Under the pieces are notes generated by a model. The model did not search any database and was not told the origin of the DNA. It saw only the letters and a program-made list of their open reading frames with translations. Of a stretch of 64,000 bases of DNA, positions 26,836-37,663 are shown piece by piece (within the stretch, counting starts at the first letter, position 1; every line of letters begins with the position of its first letter). Position numbers and translations under genes: made by a program. This stretch comes from Streptomyces sp. 1-11 (GTDB lineage Bacteria > Actinomycetota > Actinomycetes > Streptomycetales > Streptomycetaceae): the NCBI RefSeq assembly GCF_007176755.1, contig NZ_BJTV01000001.1:620001-684000 (forward strand). The letters are read 5' to 3'.

Positions 26836-28848
26836 TCACGACTTGGGCTCGAAGGACTTCGTCAGCGTCCGCCAGGTGCGCTCGCGCAGGTCGCCGTCCC
26901 AGTTCGCGGCCTTGGCGGTGTACATCAGCGCGTGGCCGAGGTGGTCGTTCACCACGAATCCCCGGTCGATCGTGCGGTACCGGGTGCCGCCGTCGGAGTA
27001 GGTGAACTCCCAGTCGGCGGTGTTCCAGCCCCGGTAGCCGACCTTCTCTATCCGGATCCTCTGGTACTGGGAACGCACCATGGAGCGCTCCTGGTTCTTC
27101 CAGTCCGCCACCGGGTCGTCCTTGGGCGTGCTGGTCCAGGCGACGAGCAGCTTCTGCCCGTCGGGGCCGGCGTAGCGGTCGCCGGCGGCTCCGGTCGACT
27201 GGTACTTCCAGCCCTTGGGCAGCCCGATCGAGTAGCCCTGGCCGCTCTTGTGGGTCGACTCGACGGGCGCGCCGCCGTCGCTCCTGGAGCCGGACGAGCC
27301 GGAGCCGTCGTCGCCGGAGGCGCTCGCGCTCGCCGCGTCGGACGAGGGCCCTGTCGAGGGTGGGGTCGGGGTGGTCCCGTCGGTCCGCGTGCCGCCGTCG
27401 GCGCCGGCCTTGCCGCTCGCGCCCTTGTCCTCCTTGACGGAGCTGGGGGCGCTCGGCGCGGCACCGCTGCCGCGGTCGTCGCTCCCGCTGCCGCCGCCGA
27501 GGACGAGGGCCAGCACGGTGCCGAGCACCGCCAGCGCGACCACGGCGACGATGATCACCAGGGTCCGCCTGGGCACCACGTCGGTGAGCGGCGCCCTGGG
27601 CACCGGCCGCGGCGGCAGGTCCGGGGGCGGCACCACGGGCCACCCGGAACGCGGCTTGTCGGCCCCGGAGTTCGGCACGGCCGCGGAGCCCTGCGCGGCA
27701 CCGGCCTGCCTTCCCCGCGAACCGGCGCCGGCCGTGGCAGCGGAGGCCTGGCCGCGCTCCACGGCGCCGGCGTCGCCCGTGCCGCCGGCGCCTTGAGCCG
27801 CCGTGTCGCCGTCGGTCTTCGTCCGGGCGGCCGCCGCAGCGGTGGCCGCCCCGGCCGCCTTGCGGACCGAGCGCAGCGCCCCGCGCAGCTTCTCCCCGGC
27901 CTCCTCGCCCCGCTTGCCCTCCGGCCCGCCGGGCTGCGCCGGCAGCGGAACGACACGGGTGGCGTCCATCGACTCCGGCTCGGGCGCGTGGATCACCGCG
28001 TTGAGCATGGCCCGGGCGCCGGCGTCGTCGAGCCGCTGCGCCGGGTCCTTGTTGAGCAGTCCGTAGATGACGTCACGGAGCGGGCCCGCGTTCTTGGGCT
28101 CCTCGAGCGGTTCGGTCATCACCGCGGTCAGCGTGGCGATCGCCGAGCCCCTGTCGTACGGCGGCAGGCCCTCGACCGAGGCGTACAGCAGGCCGCCCAG
28201 GGACCACAGGTCGGCCGCGGGTCCCGGCTTGTGCCCGCGGGCCCGCTCCGGGGAGATGTAGGAGGGGGCGCCGACCAGCATTCCGGTGGAGGTGATGGAC
28301 GGGTCGCCCTCCACCTGCGCGATGCCGAAGTCGGTGAGCACGACCCGGCCGTCCTCGGCGATGAGCACGTTGGACGGCTTCACGTCCCGGTGCAGGATGC
28401 CCTCGCGGTGCGCGGAGCGCAGCACGTCCAGGACGGCGAGGCCGACCTCGGCGGCGCGTCTGGGATCCAGCAGGCCGTCCTCACGGATGACCTCGGCCAG
28501 CGACTTGCCCTCGACCAGCTCCATGACGATCCAGGGCCGGTCGTCCTCGTCGACCACGTCGAAGACCGTCACCGCGCTGTTGTTGCGGATCCGGGCGATC
28601 GCCTTGGCCTCGCGCAGGGTGCGCGTGATCAGGCGCCGCTTCTCCTCCTCGTCGATGTTCGACGGGAACCGCAGCTCCTTGACGGCGACCGTGCGGCCGA
28701 GGGTCTCGTCCTCCGCGCGCCACACCGTCCCCATGCCGCCGCGGCCCAGCACGTCTCCCAGCCGGTACCGCCCGGCGAGGAGACGCCGCTCGTTCTTGTC
28801 CTGACGAGTCTCCTGACGGGATGTCCCCGACCGCTCCGCCTCCGACAT
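26836..28848 (-). CDS. Membrane Ser/Thr protein kinase with outer sensor domain
   Basis: A 670-residue protein from the ATG giving MSEAERSGTS, preceded by gagggga. The kinase domain (about 25-290) has loop LGRGGMGTVW, Lys57, HRDVKPSN at 153, DFGIAQ at 173 and ISPER. A long Ala/Gly/Lys linker, a transmembrane helix (about 430-450), an Asp/Ser/Thr spacer and an outer domain (about 540-670) with GYSIGLPKGWKYQST and YRGWNTADWEFTYSDGG follow. It is first in the tandem kinase set. No PASTA or other known sensor repeat is present. Confidence 0.92.
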   Translation of the reverse strand: MSEAERSGTSRQETRQDKNERRLLAGRYRLGDVLGRGGMGTVWRAEDETLGRTVAVKELRFPSNIDEEEKRRLITRTLREAKAIARIRNNSAVTVFDVVDEDDRPWIVMELVEGKSLAEVIREDGLLDPRRAAEVGLAVLDVLRSAHREGILHRDVKPSNVLIAEDGRVVLTDFGIAQVEGDPSITSTGMLVGAPSYISPERARGHKPGPAADLWSLGGLLYASVEGLPPYDRGSAIATLTAVMTEPLEEPKNAGPLRDVIYGLLNKDPAQRLDDAGARAMLNAVIHAPEPESMDATRVVPLPAQPGGPEGKRGEEAGEKLRGALRSVRKAAGAATAAAAARTKTDGDTAAQGAGGTGDAGAVERGQASAATAGAGSRGRQAGAAQGSAAVPNSGADKPRSGWPVVPPPDLPPRPVPRAPLTDVVPRRTLVIIVAVVALAVLGTVLALVLGGGSGSDDRGSGAAPSAPSSVKEDKGASGKAGADGGTRTDGTTPTPPSTGPSSDAASASASGDDGSGSSGSRSDGGAPVESTHKSGQGYSIGLPKGWKYQSTGAAGDRYAGPDGQKLLVAWTSTPKDDPVADWKNQERSMVRSQYQRIRIEKVGYRGWNTADWEFTYSDGGTRYRTIDRGFVVNDHLGHALMYTAKAANWDGDLRERTWRTLTKSFEPKS

Positions 28849-29290
28849 GCGTCCCCTCATGCAACCCGCCCTGACAGAGCCTCCATTGTCTCTCACCCGA
28901 CAAGTGGCCGACGCCCAGGGTGCCCGCTGCCACGCCGGGGGCCGCGCACACCGGAACACCCGCCGCACCGGCACCTTGAGTCAGCGTCAGACCATGCGCC
29001 TCACACCCCCTCCGGGCCCGGCCGGGTCCCTGCCCGAGTACACCTGCCGAACGCGTTTCATGCACGCCGGCGCCCCCTTGTCCCGCACGGGCCGCACGGC
29101 CCCGGCCCGGCCCGGCCGCCCGGACGCGCGGGCGGTGCCACACGCACCCGACCGTGACCCCGACATCCCGGCCACAACTCTCAAGGCCACACCCCCTCCC
29201 GCCCGGCGCCCGATGCGCCCTCTCACCCGGTACAACGGCCGGGCCGGCAGCGCGGATCCCGGTCCCGGGTCACCCGTCCGGGTGGTCCGG
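28849..29290. other. Intergenic region between kinase cluster and glpD
   Basis: About 440 nt, mostly C-rich on the plus strand, with no supported gene. An inverted repeat ttgtc-N8-gacaa lies at 28886-28903, upstream of the first kinase and possibly part of its control region. Reading frames here are Arg/Pro/Ala low complexity. Confidence 0.4.
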
Positions 29291-30997
29291 CTACAGCGGC
29301 ACGATGTCCGGCGCCCCCAGCCGGGCCGCGTCGGCCGTCAGGTCGTCGGGCTGGAGCTGGGACTCCCGCTCGGCCTCCACCCGCTTCTCGTAGTGCTCCA
29401 CCTCGCGCTCGATCTGGCCCTTGTCCCAGCCGAGCACGGGTGCCATCAGCTCGGCGGCCTCACGGGCGCTGCGGGTGCCCCGGTCGAAGGTCTCTATGGA
29501 GATGCGGGTGCGGCGGGTGAGCACGTCGTCCAGGTGCCGGGCGCCCTCGTGCGAGGCCGCGTAGACGACCTCAGCGCGCAGGTAGTCGTCGGCGGCCTGC
29601 AGCGGCTCGCCCAGGGCCGGGTCGGCCGCGATGAGGTCCAGGATCTCCTCCGCCATGGAGCCGTACCGGTTGAGCAGGTGCTCGACCCGCACCACGTGCA
29701 GGCCGGTGCGGGCGGCTATGCGCGCCCGGGCGTTCCACATCGCCCGGTAGCCCTCCGCGCCGAGCAGCGGGATCTCCTCGGTGACGCAGTCGGCGACGCG
29801 CGTGTCGAGCCCGTGCACCGCCTCGTCGACGGCGTCCTTCGCCATCACCCGGTACGTCGTGTACTTGCCGCCCGCCACGACCACGAGACCGGGCGCCGGA
29901 TGCGCCACGGTGTGCTCGCGGGACAGCTTGCTGGTGGCGTCGGACTCGCCGGCCAGCAGCGGGCGCAGGCCGGCGTACACGCCCTGCACGTCGTCGCGGC
30001 CGAGCGGCACGGCGAGCACCGAGTTGACGTGCTCCAGCAGGTAGTCGATGTCGGCGCTGGAGGCAGCCGGGTGGGCCTTGTCGAGGTCCCAGTCGGTGTC
30101 GGTGGTGCCGATGATCCAGTGCCGGCCCCAGGGGATGACGAACAGCACCGACTTCTCGGTGCGCAGGATCAGGCCGGTGGTGGAGTGGATGCGGTCCTTG
30201 GGCACGACCAGGTGGATGCCCTTGGAGGCGCGGACGTGGAACTGGCCCCGCTCCCCCACCATGGCCTGCGTGTCGTCGGTCCACACCCCGGTGGCGTTGA
30301 CGACCTGCTTGGCGCGGATCTCGTACTCGCCGCCGCCCTCCACGTCCCGCACCCGGGCGCCGACGACCCGCTCGCCCTCGCGCAGGAACCCGGTCACGCG
30401 CGCCCGGTTGGCGGCCCGCGCGCCGTAGGACACCGCCGTGCGCACCAGGTTGGTGACGAAGCGGGCGTCGTCCATCTGGGCGTCGTAGTACTGCAGGGCG
30501 CCGACCAGGGCGTCCTTCTTCAGACAGGGGGCGACGCGCAGGGCGTGACGGCGGGTCAGGTGCCGGTGCAGGGGCAGGCCCCGGCCGTGCCCGCGGGCCA
30601 TCGACATCGCGTCGTAGAGCGCGACGCCCGACCCGGCGTACAGCCGCTCCCAGCCCTTGTGCTGCAGCGGATAGAGGAAGGGCACCGGTTTGACCAGGTG
30701 CGGGGCGAGCCGCTCCAGCAGCAGGCCGCGTTCCTTCAGCGCCTCGCGGACGAGGGCGAAGTCGAGCATCTCCAGGTAACGCAGGCCGCCGTGGACGAGC
30801 TTGCTGGACCTGCTGGAAGTCCCCGACGCCCAGTCACGGGCCTCGACCAGGCCGGTCGACAGGCCGCGGGTGACGGCGTCCAGCGCGGTGCCGGCGCCCA
30901 CCACTCCGCCGCCGACCACCAGCACGTCCAGCTCGCGTTCCGCCATCGCCGCCAGTGCCTCGGCGCGCTGCGCCGGACCCAGAGTCGCTGTCCTCAC
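29291..30997 (-). CDS. glpD: Aerobic glycerol-3-phosphate dehydrogenase
   Basis: A 568-residue flavoenzyme that oxidises glycerol-3-phosphate to dihydroxyacetone phosphate at the membrane, passing electrons to quinone. The FAD site is DVLVVGGGVVGAGTALDA. The family motifs SSRSSKLVHGGLRYLE and GIHLVVPKDRI are intact, and the C-terminal domain (about 400-568) is present, so length is normal. GTG start with ggagg eight bases before it. It stands alone here, without glpK or glpF. Confidence 0.95.
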   Translation of the reverse strand: MRTATLGPAQRAEALAAMAERELDVLVVGGGVVGAGTALDAVTRGLSTGLVEARDWASGTSSRSSKLVHGGLRYLEMLDFALVREALKERGLLLERLAPHLVKPVPFLYPLQHKGWERLYAGSGVALYDAMSMARGHGRGLPLHRHLTRRHALRVAPCLKKDALVGALQYYDAQMDDARFVTNLVRTAVSYGARAANRARVTGFLREGERVVGARVRDVEGGGEYEIRAKQVVNATGVWTDDTQAMVGERGQFHVRASKGIHLVVPKDRIHSTTGLILRTEKSVLFVIPWGRHWIIGTTDTDWDLDKAHPAASSADIDYLLEHVNSVLAVPLGRDDVQGVYAGLRPLLAGESDATSKLSREHTVAHPAPGLVVVAGGKYTTYRVMAKDAVDEAVHGLDTRVADCVTEEIPLLGAEGYRAMWNARARIAARTGLHVVRVEHLLNRYGSMAEEILDLIAADPALGEPLQAADDYLRAEVVYAASHEGARHLDDVLTRRTRISIETFDRGTRSAREAAELMAPVLGWDKGQIEREVEHYEKRVEAERESQLQPDDLTADAARLGAPDIVPL

Positions 30998-31284
30998 CGC
31001 TGCCTCCCGCTGTCGAACGTCTCGCTCGCGCCGGCCGCATCGGCGGCGGCGCGAAGCCGGTTCATCCCCTCCTCATGCCCAGATTCTGACCGGCACGCCC
31101 TGCGTCGGCCACCACGCACCCGCGGCCTGTGGACAACGTGCGCGCAACCACCCGGGAGACACACGAACACAATCCCACATCACGGTCATATTTACTCCTA
31201 GTGTGACAGTGCGCTCGTACATGCTGCTCACAGCGGTTGCGCACCTGTTCCGCTTCGGCTACTGGGAAGGACGGCCCACGCCCC

Positions 31285-32493
31285 ATGCCCGCAGACCTCG
31301 CCGTTATCGGACTCGGTCCGTACGGCCTGCCGCTCGCCCAGGCCGCCGTCGCCGCAGGCATCCCGACCATCGGGTACGCCACCGGCCCCGAGGCCGGCTC
31401 GCTCAGCCCCGCCGAGCTGCGCCGGATGCGCTCCACCGGCTTCCGCCCCGGCACCGACCCGGCCCAGCTCGGCCGCGTGCGCACCGCGGTGATCTGCGCG
31501 CCGACCCCGCGCGGCGCCGACGGCGGGATCGACCTCGGCCAGGTCGAGGCGGCCGCCCGCACCCTCGCCGGGCGGCTCCGCCCGCACACCACGGTCATCC
31601 TGGAGTCACCCGTGCTGCCCGGGACCACCGACGGGTTCCTGCGTCCCCTGCTGGAGGAGGGCTCCGGGCTCCGCGCCGGGCGCGACTTCCACCTCGCCTA
31701 CTCGCCCAGCCGGGTGGACCCCGGCAACCGCGACCGCAACCCCGCCAACACGCCCAAGGTCATCGGGGGCCTCACCCCGGCCTGCACCGAGTCGGCCGCC
31801 GCCTTCTACGGCCGGCTGACCGACAAGGTGGTCCGCGCGCGCGGGCTGCGCGAGGCGGAGACGGTGCAGTTGCTGGAGACCAACTACCGGCACGTGAACA
31901 TCGCACTGGTCAACGAGATGGCCGTGCTCTGCCACGAGTTGGGCGTCGACCTGTGGGACGTCGTCCGCTGCGCCGAGACCAAGCCGTTCGGCTTCCAGGC
32001 CTTCCGGCCGGGGCCGGGCGTCGGCGGCCACGGCCTCCCCCAGGACCTGACCGGGCACGCGACCCGCACCCTGCGCATGGTGGAACTCGCCCAGCAGGTC
32101 AACGACCGCATGCCCGAGTACGTCGTCCGGCGCGCGGCCACCCTCCTCAACGAGCACGGCAAGTCCGCGCGCGGGGCCCGCGTCCTGCTGCTCGGCGTCA
32201 CCTACAAGCCGGACATCGCCGACCTCCAGGGCACGCCCGCGCGCGAGATCGCGACGCGGCTGACCGAACTGGGCGCGTCCGTGAGCTTCCACGATCCGTA
32301 CGTGCCCGCGTGGAGCGTGCTGGACCGCCCGATTCCCCGGGCCGACGCGCTGTACGAGGCGGTCGCCGACGCCGACCTGACGATCCTGCTCCAGCACCAC
32401 CGCACGTACGACCTGCAGGGCCTGTCGGTGAAGGCCCAGCTCCTGCTGGACACCCGGGGCGCGGCCCCCACGGGGGCGGCGCACCGGCTGTGA
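31285..32493 (+). CDS. UDP-glucose/GDP-mannose dehydrogenase family protein lacking the catalytic Cys
   Basis: A 402-residue protein from the ATG giving MPADLAVIGLGPYGLPLA, the NAD-binding loop. The middle (ETVQLLETNYRHVNIALVNEM) and C-terminal (LLGVTYKPDIADLQGTPA) family domains are clear. The active-site loop reads PGPGVGGHGLPQDLTG where active members have GGSCFPKD or GGHCIxxDP; the cysteine that holds the thioester is Gly. It may therefore be inactive, regulatory or catalyse only part of the reaction. No other sugar-nucleotide genes flank it. A gaagga sits 14 bases upstream; an upstream ATG (31237) is less likely. Confidence 0.88.
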   Translation: MPADLAVIGLGPYGLPLAQAAVAAGIPTIGYATGPEAGSLSPAELRRMRSTGFRPGTDPAQLGRVRTAVICAPTPRGADGGIDLGQVEAAARTLAGRLRPHTTVILESPVLPGTTDGFLRPLLEEGSGLRAGRDFHLAYSPSRVDPGNRDRNPANTPKVIGGLTPACTESAAAFYGRLTDKVVRARGLREAETVQLLETNYRHVNIALVNEMAVLCHELGVDLWDVVRCAETKPFGFQAFRPGPGVGGHGLPQDLTGHATRTLRMVELAQQVNDRMPEYVVRRAATLLNEHGKSARGARVLLLGVTYKPDIADLQGTPAREIATRLTELGASVSFHDPYVPAWSVLDRPIPRADALYEAVADADLTILLQHHRTYDLQGLSVKAQLLLDTRGAAPTGAAHRL

Positions 32494-32536
32494 GAGCGCC
32501 CCGGGCGGGCCCCGGTGGCATACGAAAGGCCCAGGG

Positions 32537-32583
32537 CACGCGAGAGGGCCGGTCACCCCGTGGATGACCGGCCCTCTCGCGTG
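32537..32583. terminator. Bidirectional terminator between the dehydrogenase and guaB3
   Basis: A 19-bp perfect stem (32537-32555 with 32565-32583), loop of 9 nt, between converging genes that end at 32493 and 32594. Confidence 0.9.
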
Positions 32584-32593
32584 TGCCGCGGGC

Positions 32594-33718
32594 TCAGCGG
32601 CGGTGCTGGCTGTCCGCGACCGTGACCTCGACCCGCTGGAACTCCTTCAGTTCGCTGTAGCCGGTGGTGGCCATGGCGCGGCGCAGGGCGCCGAAGAAGT
32701 TCATGGAGCCGTCGGGGGTGTGGGACGGACCGGTGAGGATCTCCTCGATGGTGCCGACCGTGCCCAGGTCGACCTTCTGGCCGCGGGGCAGCTCCTCGTT
32801 GACGGCCTCCATGCCCCAGTGGTGGCCCTTGCCGGGCGCGTCCGTGCCGCGGGCCAGCGGGGAGCCCATCATGACGGAGTCGGCGCCGCAGGCGATCGCC
32901 TTGGGCAGGTCGCCGGACCAGCCGACGCCGCCGTCCGCGATCACGTGCACGTACCGGCCGCCGGACTCGTCCATGTAGTCCCGGCGGGCCGCGGCCACGT
33001 CGGCGACCGCCGTCGCCATCGGGACCTGGATGCCGAGCACGTTGCGCGTGGTGTGCGCGGCGCCGCCGCCGAAGCCCACCAGCACGCCGGCCGCGCCGGT
33101 GCGCATCAGGTGCAGGGCCGCGGTGTAGGTGGCGCAGCCGCCCACGATCACCGGCACGTCGAGCTCGTAGATGAACTGCTTCAGGTTCAGCGGCTCGTGC
33201 GAGGAGGAGACGTGCTCCGCGGAGACCGTCGTACCGCGGATCACGAAGATGTCCACGCCCGCGTCCACGACCGCCTTGGAGAACTGGGCGGTGCGCTGCG
33301 GGGAGAGCGCGGCCGCCGTGACCACGCCGGAGTCGCGCACCTCCTTGATGCGGGCGCCGATCAGCTCCTCCTTGATGGGAGCCGCGTAGATCTCCTGGAG
33401 GCGGCGGGTCGCCTGCTCGGCGGGCAGCTCGGCGATCTCGTCGAGCAGCGGCTGCGGGTCCTCATGCCGGGTCCACAGGCCCTCGAGGTTCAGTACGCCC
33501 AGGCCGCCGAGCTCGCCGATGCGGATCGCGGTGGCCGGGGAGACGACCGAGTCCATGGGGGCGGCCAGGAAGGGCAGCTCGAAGCGGTAGGCGTCGATCT
33601 GCCAGGCGATCGAGACCTCCTTCGGGTCCCGCGTACGGCGGCTGGGGACGACGGCGATGTCGTCGAAGGCGTACGCCCGGCGGCCGCGCTTGCCGCGCCC
33701 GATCTCGATCTCAGTCAC
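32594..33718 (-). CDS. guaB3: GuaB3-family IMP dehydrogenase-related protein
   Basis: A 374-residue TIM-barrel protein of the IMP dehydrogenase/GMP reductase superfamily, without CBS domains. The loop that holds the catalytic Cys in IMP dehydrogenase (SICTTR) reads GGAAHTTRNVLG, so the Cys is absent. Other superfamily motifs remain (LPFLAAPMDSVVSP, ADGGVGWSGDLPKA). GuaB3 proteins of actinomycetes and cyanobacteria form their own branch, and GMP-reductase-like activity has been proposed. It lies just downstream of guaB on the same strand, with a hairpin between. Confidence 0.9.
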   Translation of the reverse strand: MTEIEIGRGKRGRRAYAFDDIAVVPSRRTRDPKEVSIAWQIDAYRFELPFLAAPMDSVVSPATAIRIGELGGLGVLNLEGLWTRHEDPQPLLDEIAELPAEQATRRLQEIYAAPIKEELIGARIKEVRDSGVVTAAALSPQRTAQFSKAVVDAGVDIFVIRGTTVSAEHVSSSHEPLNLKQFIYELDVPVIVGGCATYTAALHLMRTGAAGVLVGFGGGAAHTTRNVLGIQVPMATAVADVAAARRDYMDESGGRYVHVIADGGVGWSGDLPKAIACGADSVMMGSPLARGTDAPGKGHHWGMEAVNEELPRGQKVDLGTVGTIEEILTGPSHTPDGSMNFFGALRRAMATTGYSELKEFQRVEVTVADSQHRR

Positions 33719-33775
33719 GTCTTGGCCTTTCCCTGATGCGTTCAGCGTCTTCCAGTATCGCCGACGGGCAAGGCA

Positions 33776-33806
33776 ACGGCGGCCCCGGAGGTTCCGGGGC
33801 CGCCGT
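33776..33806 (-). terminator. Terminator after guaB
   Basis: A perfect 14-bp stem acggcggccccgga/tccggggccgccgt (33776-33789 with 33793-33806) with a 3-nt loop, 26 bases after the guaB stop. guaB3 probably needs readthrough or its own promoter. Confidence 0.85.
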
Positions 33807-33832
33807 GGATGCCCGTCACGCGCGCGCGTGCG

Positions 33833-35380
<1,548 letters not shown>

Positions 35381-35502
35381 CTAACGGCAAGGTTCGTCAG
35401 CAAATTCCACGTCAGGGCGCCGCTTCGGGCTTCGTATGTTCGTACGGGAACGGGGGCGTGCCCGTTCAGCGGAGGGAGTCCGGGACGCTCCGTCCTGGGG
35501 TG

Positions 35503-36180
35503 TTACTGCTCGGCCAGCGCGCGCAGGCGGCTGAGCGCCCGGTGCTGTGCGACCCGGACCGCGCCGGGTGACATTCCCAACATCTGCCCGGTCTCCTCCG
35601 CGGTCAAGCCCACGGCGATGCGCAGCAGGAGCAGTTCCCGCTGGTTCTCGGGGAGGTTGGCCAACAGTTTCTTGGCCCACTCGGCGTCGCTGCTGAGCAG
35701 CGCGCGCTCCTCGGGGCCGAGGGAGTCGTCGGGGCGTTCGGGCATCTCGTCCGAGGGGACGGCCGTGGAGCCCGGGTGGCGCATCGCGGCGCGCTGGAGG
35801 TCGGCCACCTTGTGCGAGGCGATGGCGAAGACGAAGGCCTCGAAGGGGCGGCCGGTGTCCCGGTAGCGGGGCAGGGCGAGCAGCACCGCCACGCAGACCT
35901 CCTGGGCGAGGTCCTCCACGAAGTGGCGCGCGTCGCCCGGAAGCCGGGACAGCCGGGTGCGGCAGTAGCGCAGCGCGAGCGGGTGGACGTGGGCCAGCAG
36001 GTCGTGCGTGGCCTGCGCGTCGCCGTCGACGGCACGATGCACGAGCGCACCGAACGCCCCATGGGCCGTGCCCGCCTCGTCGTCGCGCATCGGTCCATGG
36101 TGCCCTGCGGCCGTCCGGTCCGTCGCATCGTGCTCGTGGTTGTGCACCGAAGCGTTATGAGCAGGTGCGCCGGCACTCAT
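35503..36180 (-). CDS. shbA: ECF sigma factor ShbA (controls the principal sigma gene hrdB)
   Basis: A 225-residue ECF sigma factor. Region 2 is [20 protein letters not shown] to DLQRAAM, including [15 protein letters not shown], and region 4 is [21 protein letters not shown] to [20 protein letters not shown]. Its position between guaB and bldM identifies it as ShbA, which in Streptomyces directs transcription of hrdB, the essential vegetative sigma gene. The N-terminus is His/Ala-rich and disordered. Start 36180 was chosen over 36231 because of the strong ggaaggggagg sequence eight bases upstream. Confidence 0.9.
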   Translation of the reverse strand: MSAGAPAHNASVHNHEHDATDRTAAGHHGPMRDDEAGTAHGAFGALVHRAVDGDAQATHDLLAHVHPLALRYCRTRLSRLPGDARHFVEDLAQEVCVAVLLALPRYRDTGRPFEAFVFAIASHKVADLQRAAMRHPGSTAVPSDEMPERPDDSLGPEERALLSSDAEWAKKLLANLPENQRELLLLRIAVGLTAEETGQMLGMSPGAVRVAQHRALSRLRALAEQ

Positions 36181-36670
36181 CCCCTGCGCCCTCCCCTTCC
36201 GCTCGACCGACTCGTCCCCGAGAGACTCCACATCTCAAGGATGCGGCATCCGCGCCGAAACGAGCAGCGGGCGTCCGCCGGCCACCTCGTCCGGACCCGT
36301 GCGCACGCCCGCCGGCGGCCCGGCGCCGCACGCCTCGCACCCCGGCGGACGCACGGGCGCGAGCGGCGGAACCCGTCCGGCGAACGGCGGATCGCGCCGT
36401 CCGACGAACGGCGGATCGCGCGGCGGACCGCCGGGGAGCCGACCGGAGCATCAGGGCGACCGTCACTCACGGTCACCATGCGCGCGTCCCGGGCCGCGAC
36501 CTCGCTCGAACAGCTGTACATCCGTCGGCCGTACATGCGTCGGCCGTGTACCCAGCGGTCGCGTGACCCCCGGTCGCACCGGCCTCGGGTCGCACCCCGC
36601 CCCGTCCGCCGTGCGGCGGACGGGGACCGCCAGGGCCGGCCGGCCGCGGACGTGCGCCGCGGCGCACGTG
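36181..36670. other. shbA upstream region with short direct repeats
   Basis: About 490 nt without a gene. It holds two copies of cgaacggcggatcgcgc (36381-36397 and 36405-36421, period 24), two exact 15-bp-phase units gtacatNcgtcggcc (36516-36530 and 36531-36545), and the bldM terminator hairpins at the right end. The shbA promoter should lie in the left half. Confidence 0.5.
36600..36669 (-). terminator. Terminator hairpins after bldM
   Basis: A perfect 20-bp palindrome acgtgcgccgcggcgcacgt (36650-36669) touches the bldM stop. An 11-bp stem with a gtgc loop follows at 36600-36625 (ccccgtccgcc/ggcggacgggg). One or both should end bldM transcription before shbA. Confidence 0.8.
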
Positions 36671-37282
36671 CTACCGGACCAGTCCCCAGCGGAAGCCGAG
36701 CGCCACCGCGTGGGCGCGGTCCGAGGCGCCGAGCTTCTTGAACAGGCGGCGGGCGTGCGTCTTGACGGTGTCCTCGGAGAGGAACAGCTCGCGGCCGATC
36801 TCGGCGTTGGAGCGGCCGTGGCTCATGCCCTCCAGCACCTGGATCTCGCGCGCGGTGAGGGTGGGCGCGGCGCCCATCTCCGCCGAGCGCAGGCGGCGCG
36901 GGGCCAGTCGCCAGGTGGGGTCGGCGAGGGCCTGCGTCACCGTGGCGCGCAGCTCCGCGCGCGAGGCGTCCTTGTGCAGGTAGCCGCGGGCGCCGGCGGC
37001 GACCGCGAGGGCCACGCCGTCGAGGTCCTCGGCGACGGTCAGCATGATGATGCGCGCGCCCGGATCGGCGGACAGCAGCCGGCGCACGGTCTCGACGCCG
37101 CCCAGGCCGGGCATGCGTACGTCCATCAGGATCAGGTCGGAGCGGTCGGCGCCCCAGCGGCGGAGGACTTCCTCGCCGTTGGCCGCCGTCGTCACACGCT
37201 CGACGCCGGGCACGGTGGCAACCGCGCGACGGAGCGCCTCTCGGGCAAGCGGGGAGTCGTCGCAGACGAGGACGGATGTCAT
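36671..37282 (-). CDS. bldM: Developmental response regulator BldM
   Basis: A 203-residue protein of exactly the family length from the ATG giving MTSVLVCDDS. The receiver domain has Asp54 in LILMDVRMPG, the acidic CDD pair and Lys in GYLHKDAS. The C-terminal LuxR helix-turn-helix is LTAREIQVLEGMSHGRSNAEIGREL. BldM is an atypical regulator needed for aerial hyphae and sporulation; it acts alone and with WhiI. It is divergent from whiD across 381 nt, and shbA follows. No kinase gene is adjacent, as is known for bldM. Confidence 0.96.
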   Translation of the reverse strand: MTSVLVCDDSPLAREALRRAVATVPGVERVTTAANGEEVLRRWGADRSDLILMDVRMPGLGGVETVRRLLSADPGARIIMLTVAEDLDGVALAVAAGARGYLHKDASRAELRATVTQALADPTWRLAPRRLRSAEMGAAPTLTAREIQVLEGMSHGRSNAEIGRELFLSEDTVKTHARRLFKKLGASDRAHAVALGFRWGLVR

Positions 37283-37663
37283 GACCGCCCTCCGCAGCTG
37301 ATGCACGTCACCTTGAGCCTCCAGGCTGGTAGGGAATCGTCACCTGTGCGGTCGACCGACTCGGACGCCTGCCCGAGCGCTTGTGTTTTCAACCGCCTCC
37401 GCACTCTCAACGACGGTCACTCGAAAGAGTTACGGGGCTGCATGCCGTCTTCGGCACTCTACGTGAGGGTCTCGACACGGTGCAGACATGCCCAACGGAC
37501 TCTCAACTTTTCATCACATCCCATGCCCCATTTAGTCGCTTTTGCTCCCGTTTCTCGGTGTCTGGGGCTAGATTCGCAATGAGTCATATTTTCATCTCCT
37601 TAGACCGGAGATGTACGGTCGTTGGCACCGGATCCGCCCAGAACGGCTACAAGGGGTCACGTA
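37283..37663. promoter_or_regulatory. Divergent bldM-whiD control region
   Basis: 381 nt, visibly AT-richer than the surroundings (37490-37620). Two dyads stand out: gtcactc-N4-gagttac (37416-37433, one mismatch) on the bldM side and catctcc-N7-ggagatg (37593-37613, perfect) 50-70 nt upstream of the whiD ATG. Both are candidate operators. Promoters for the two genes must lie here, but I could not assign a sigma class. Confidence 0.55.
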
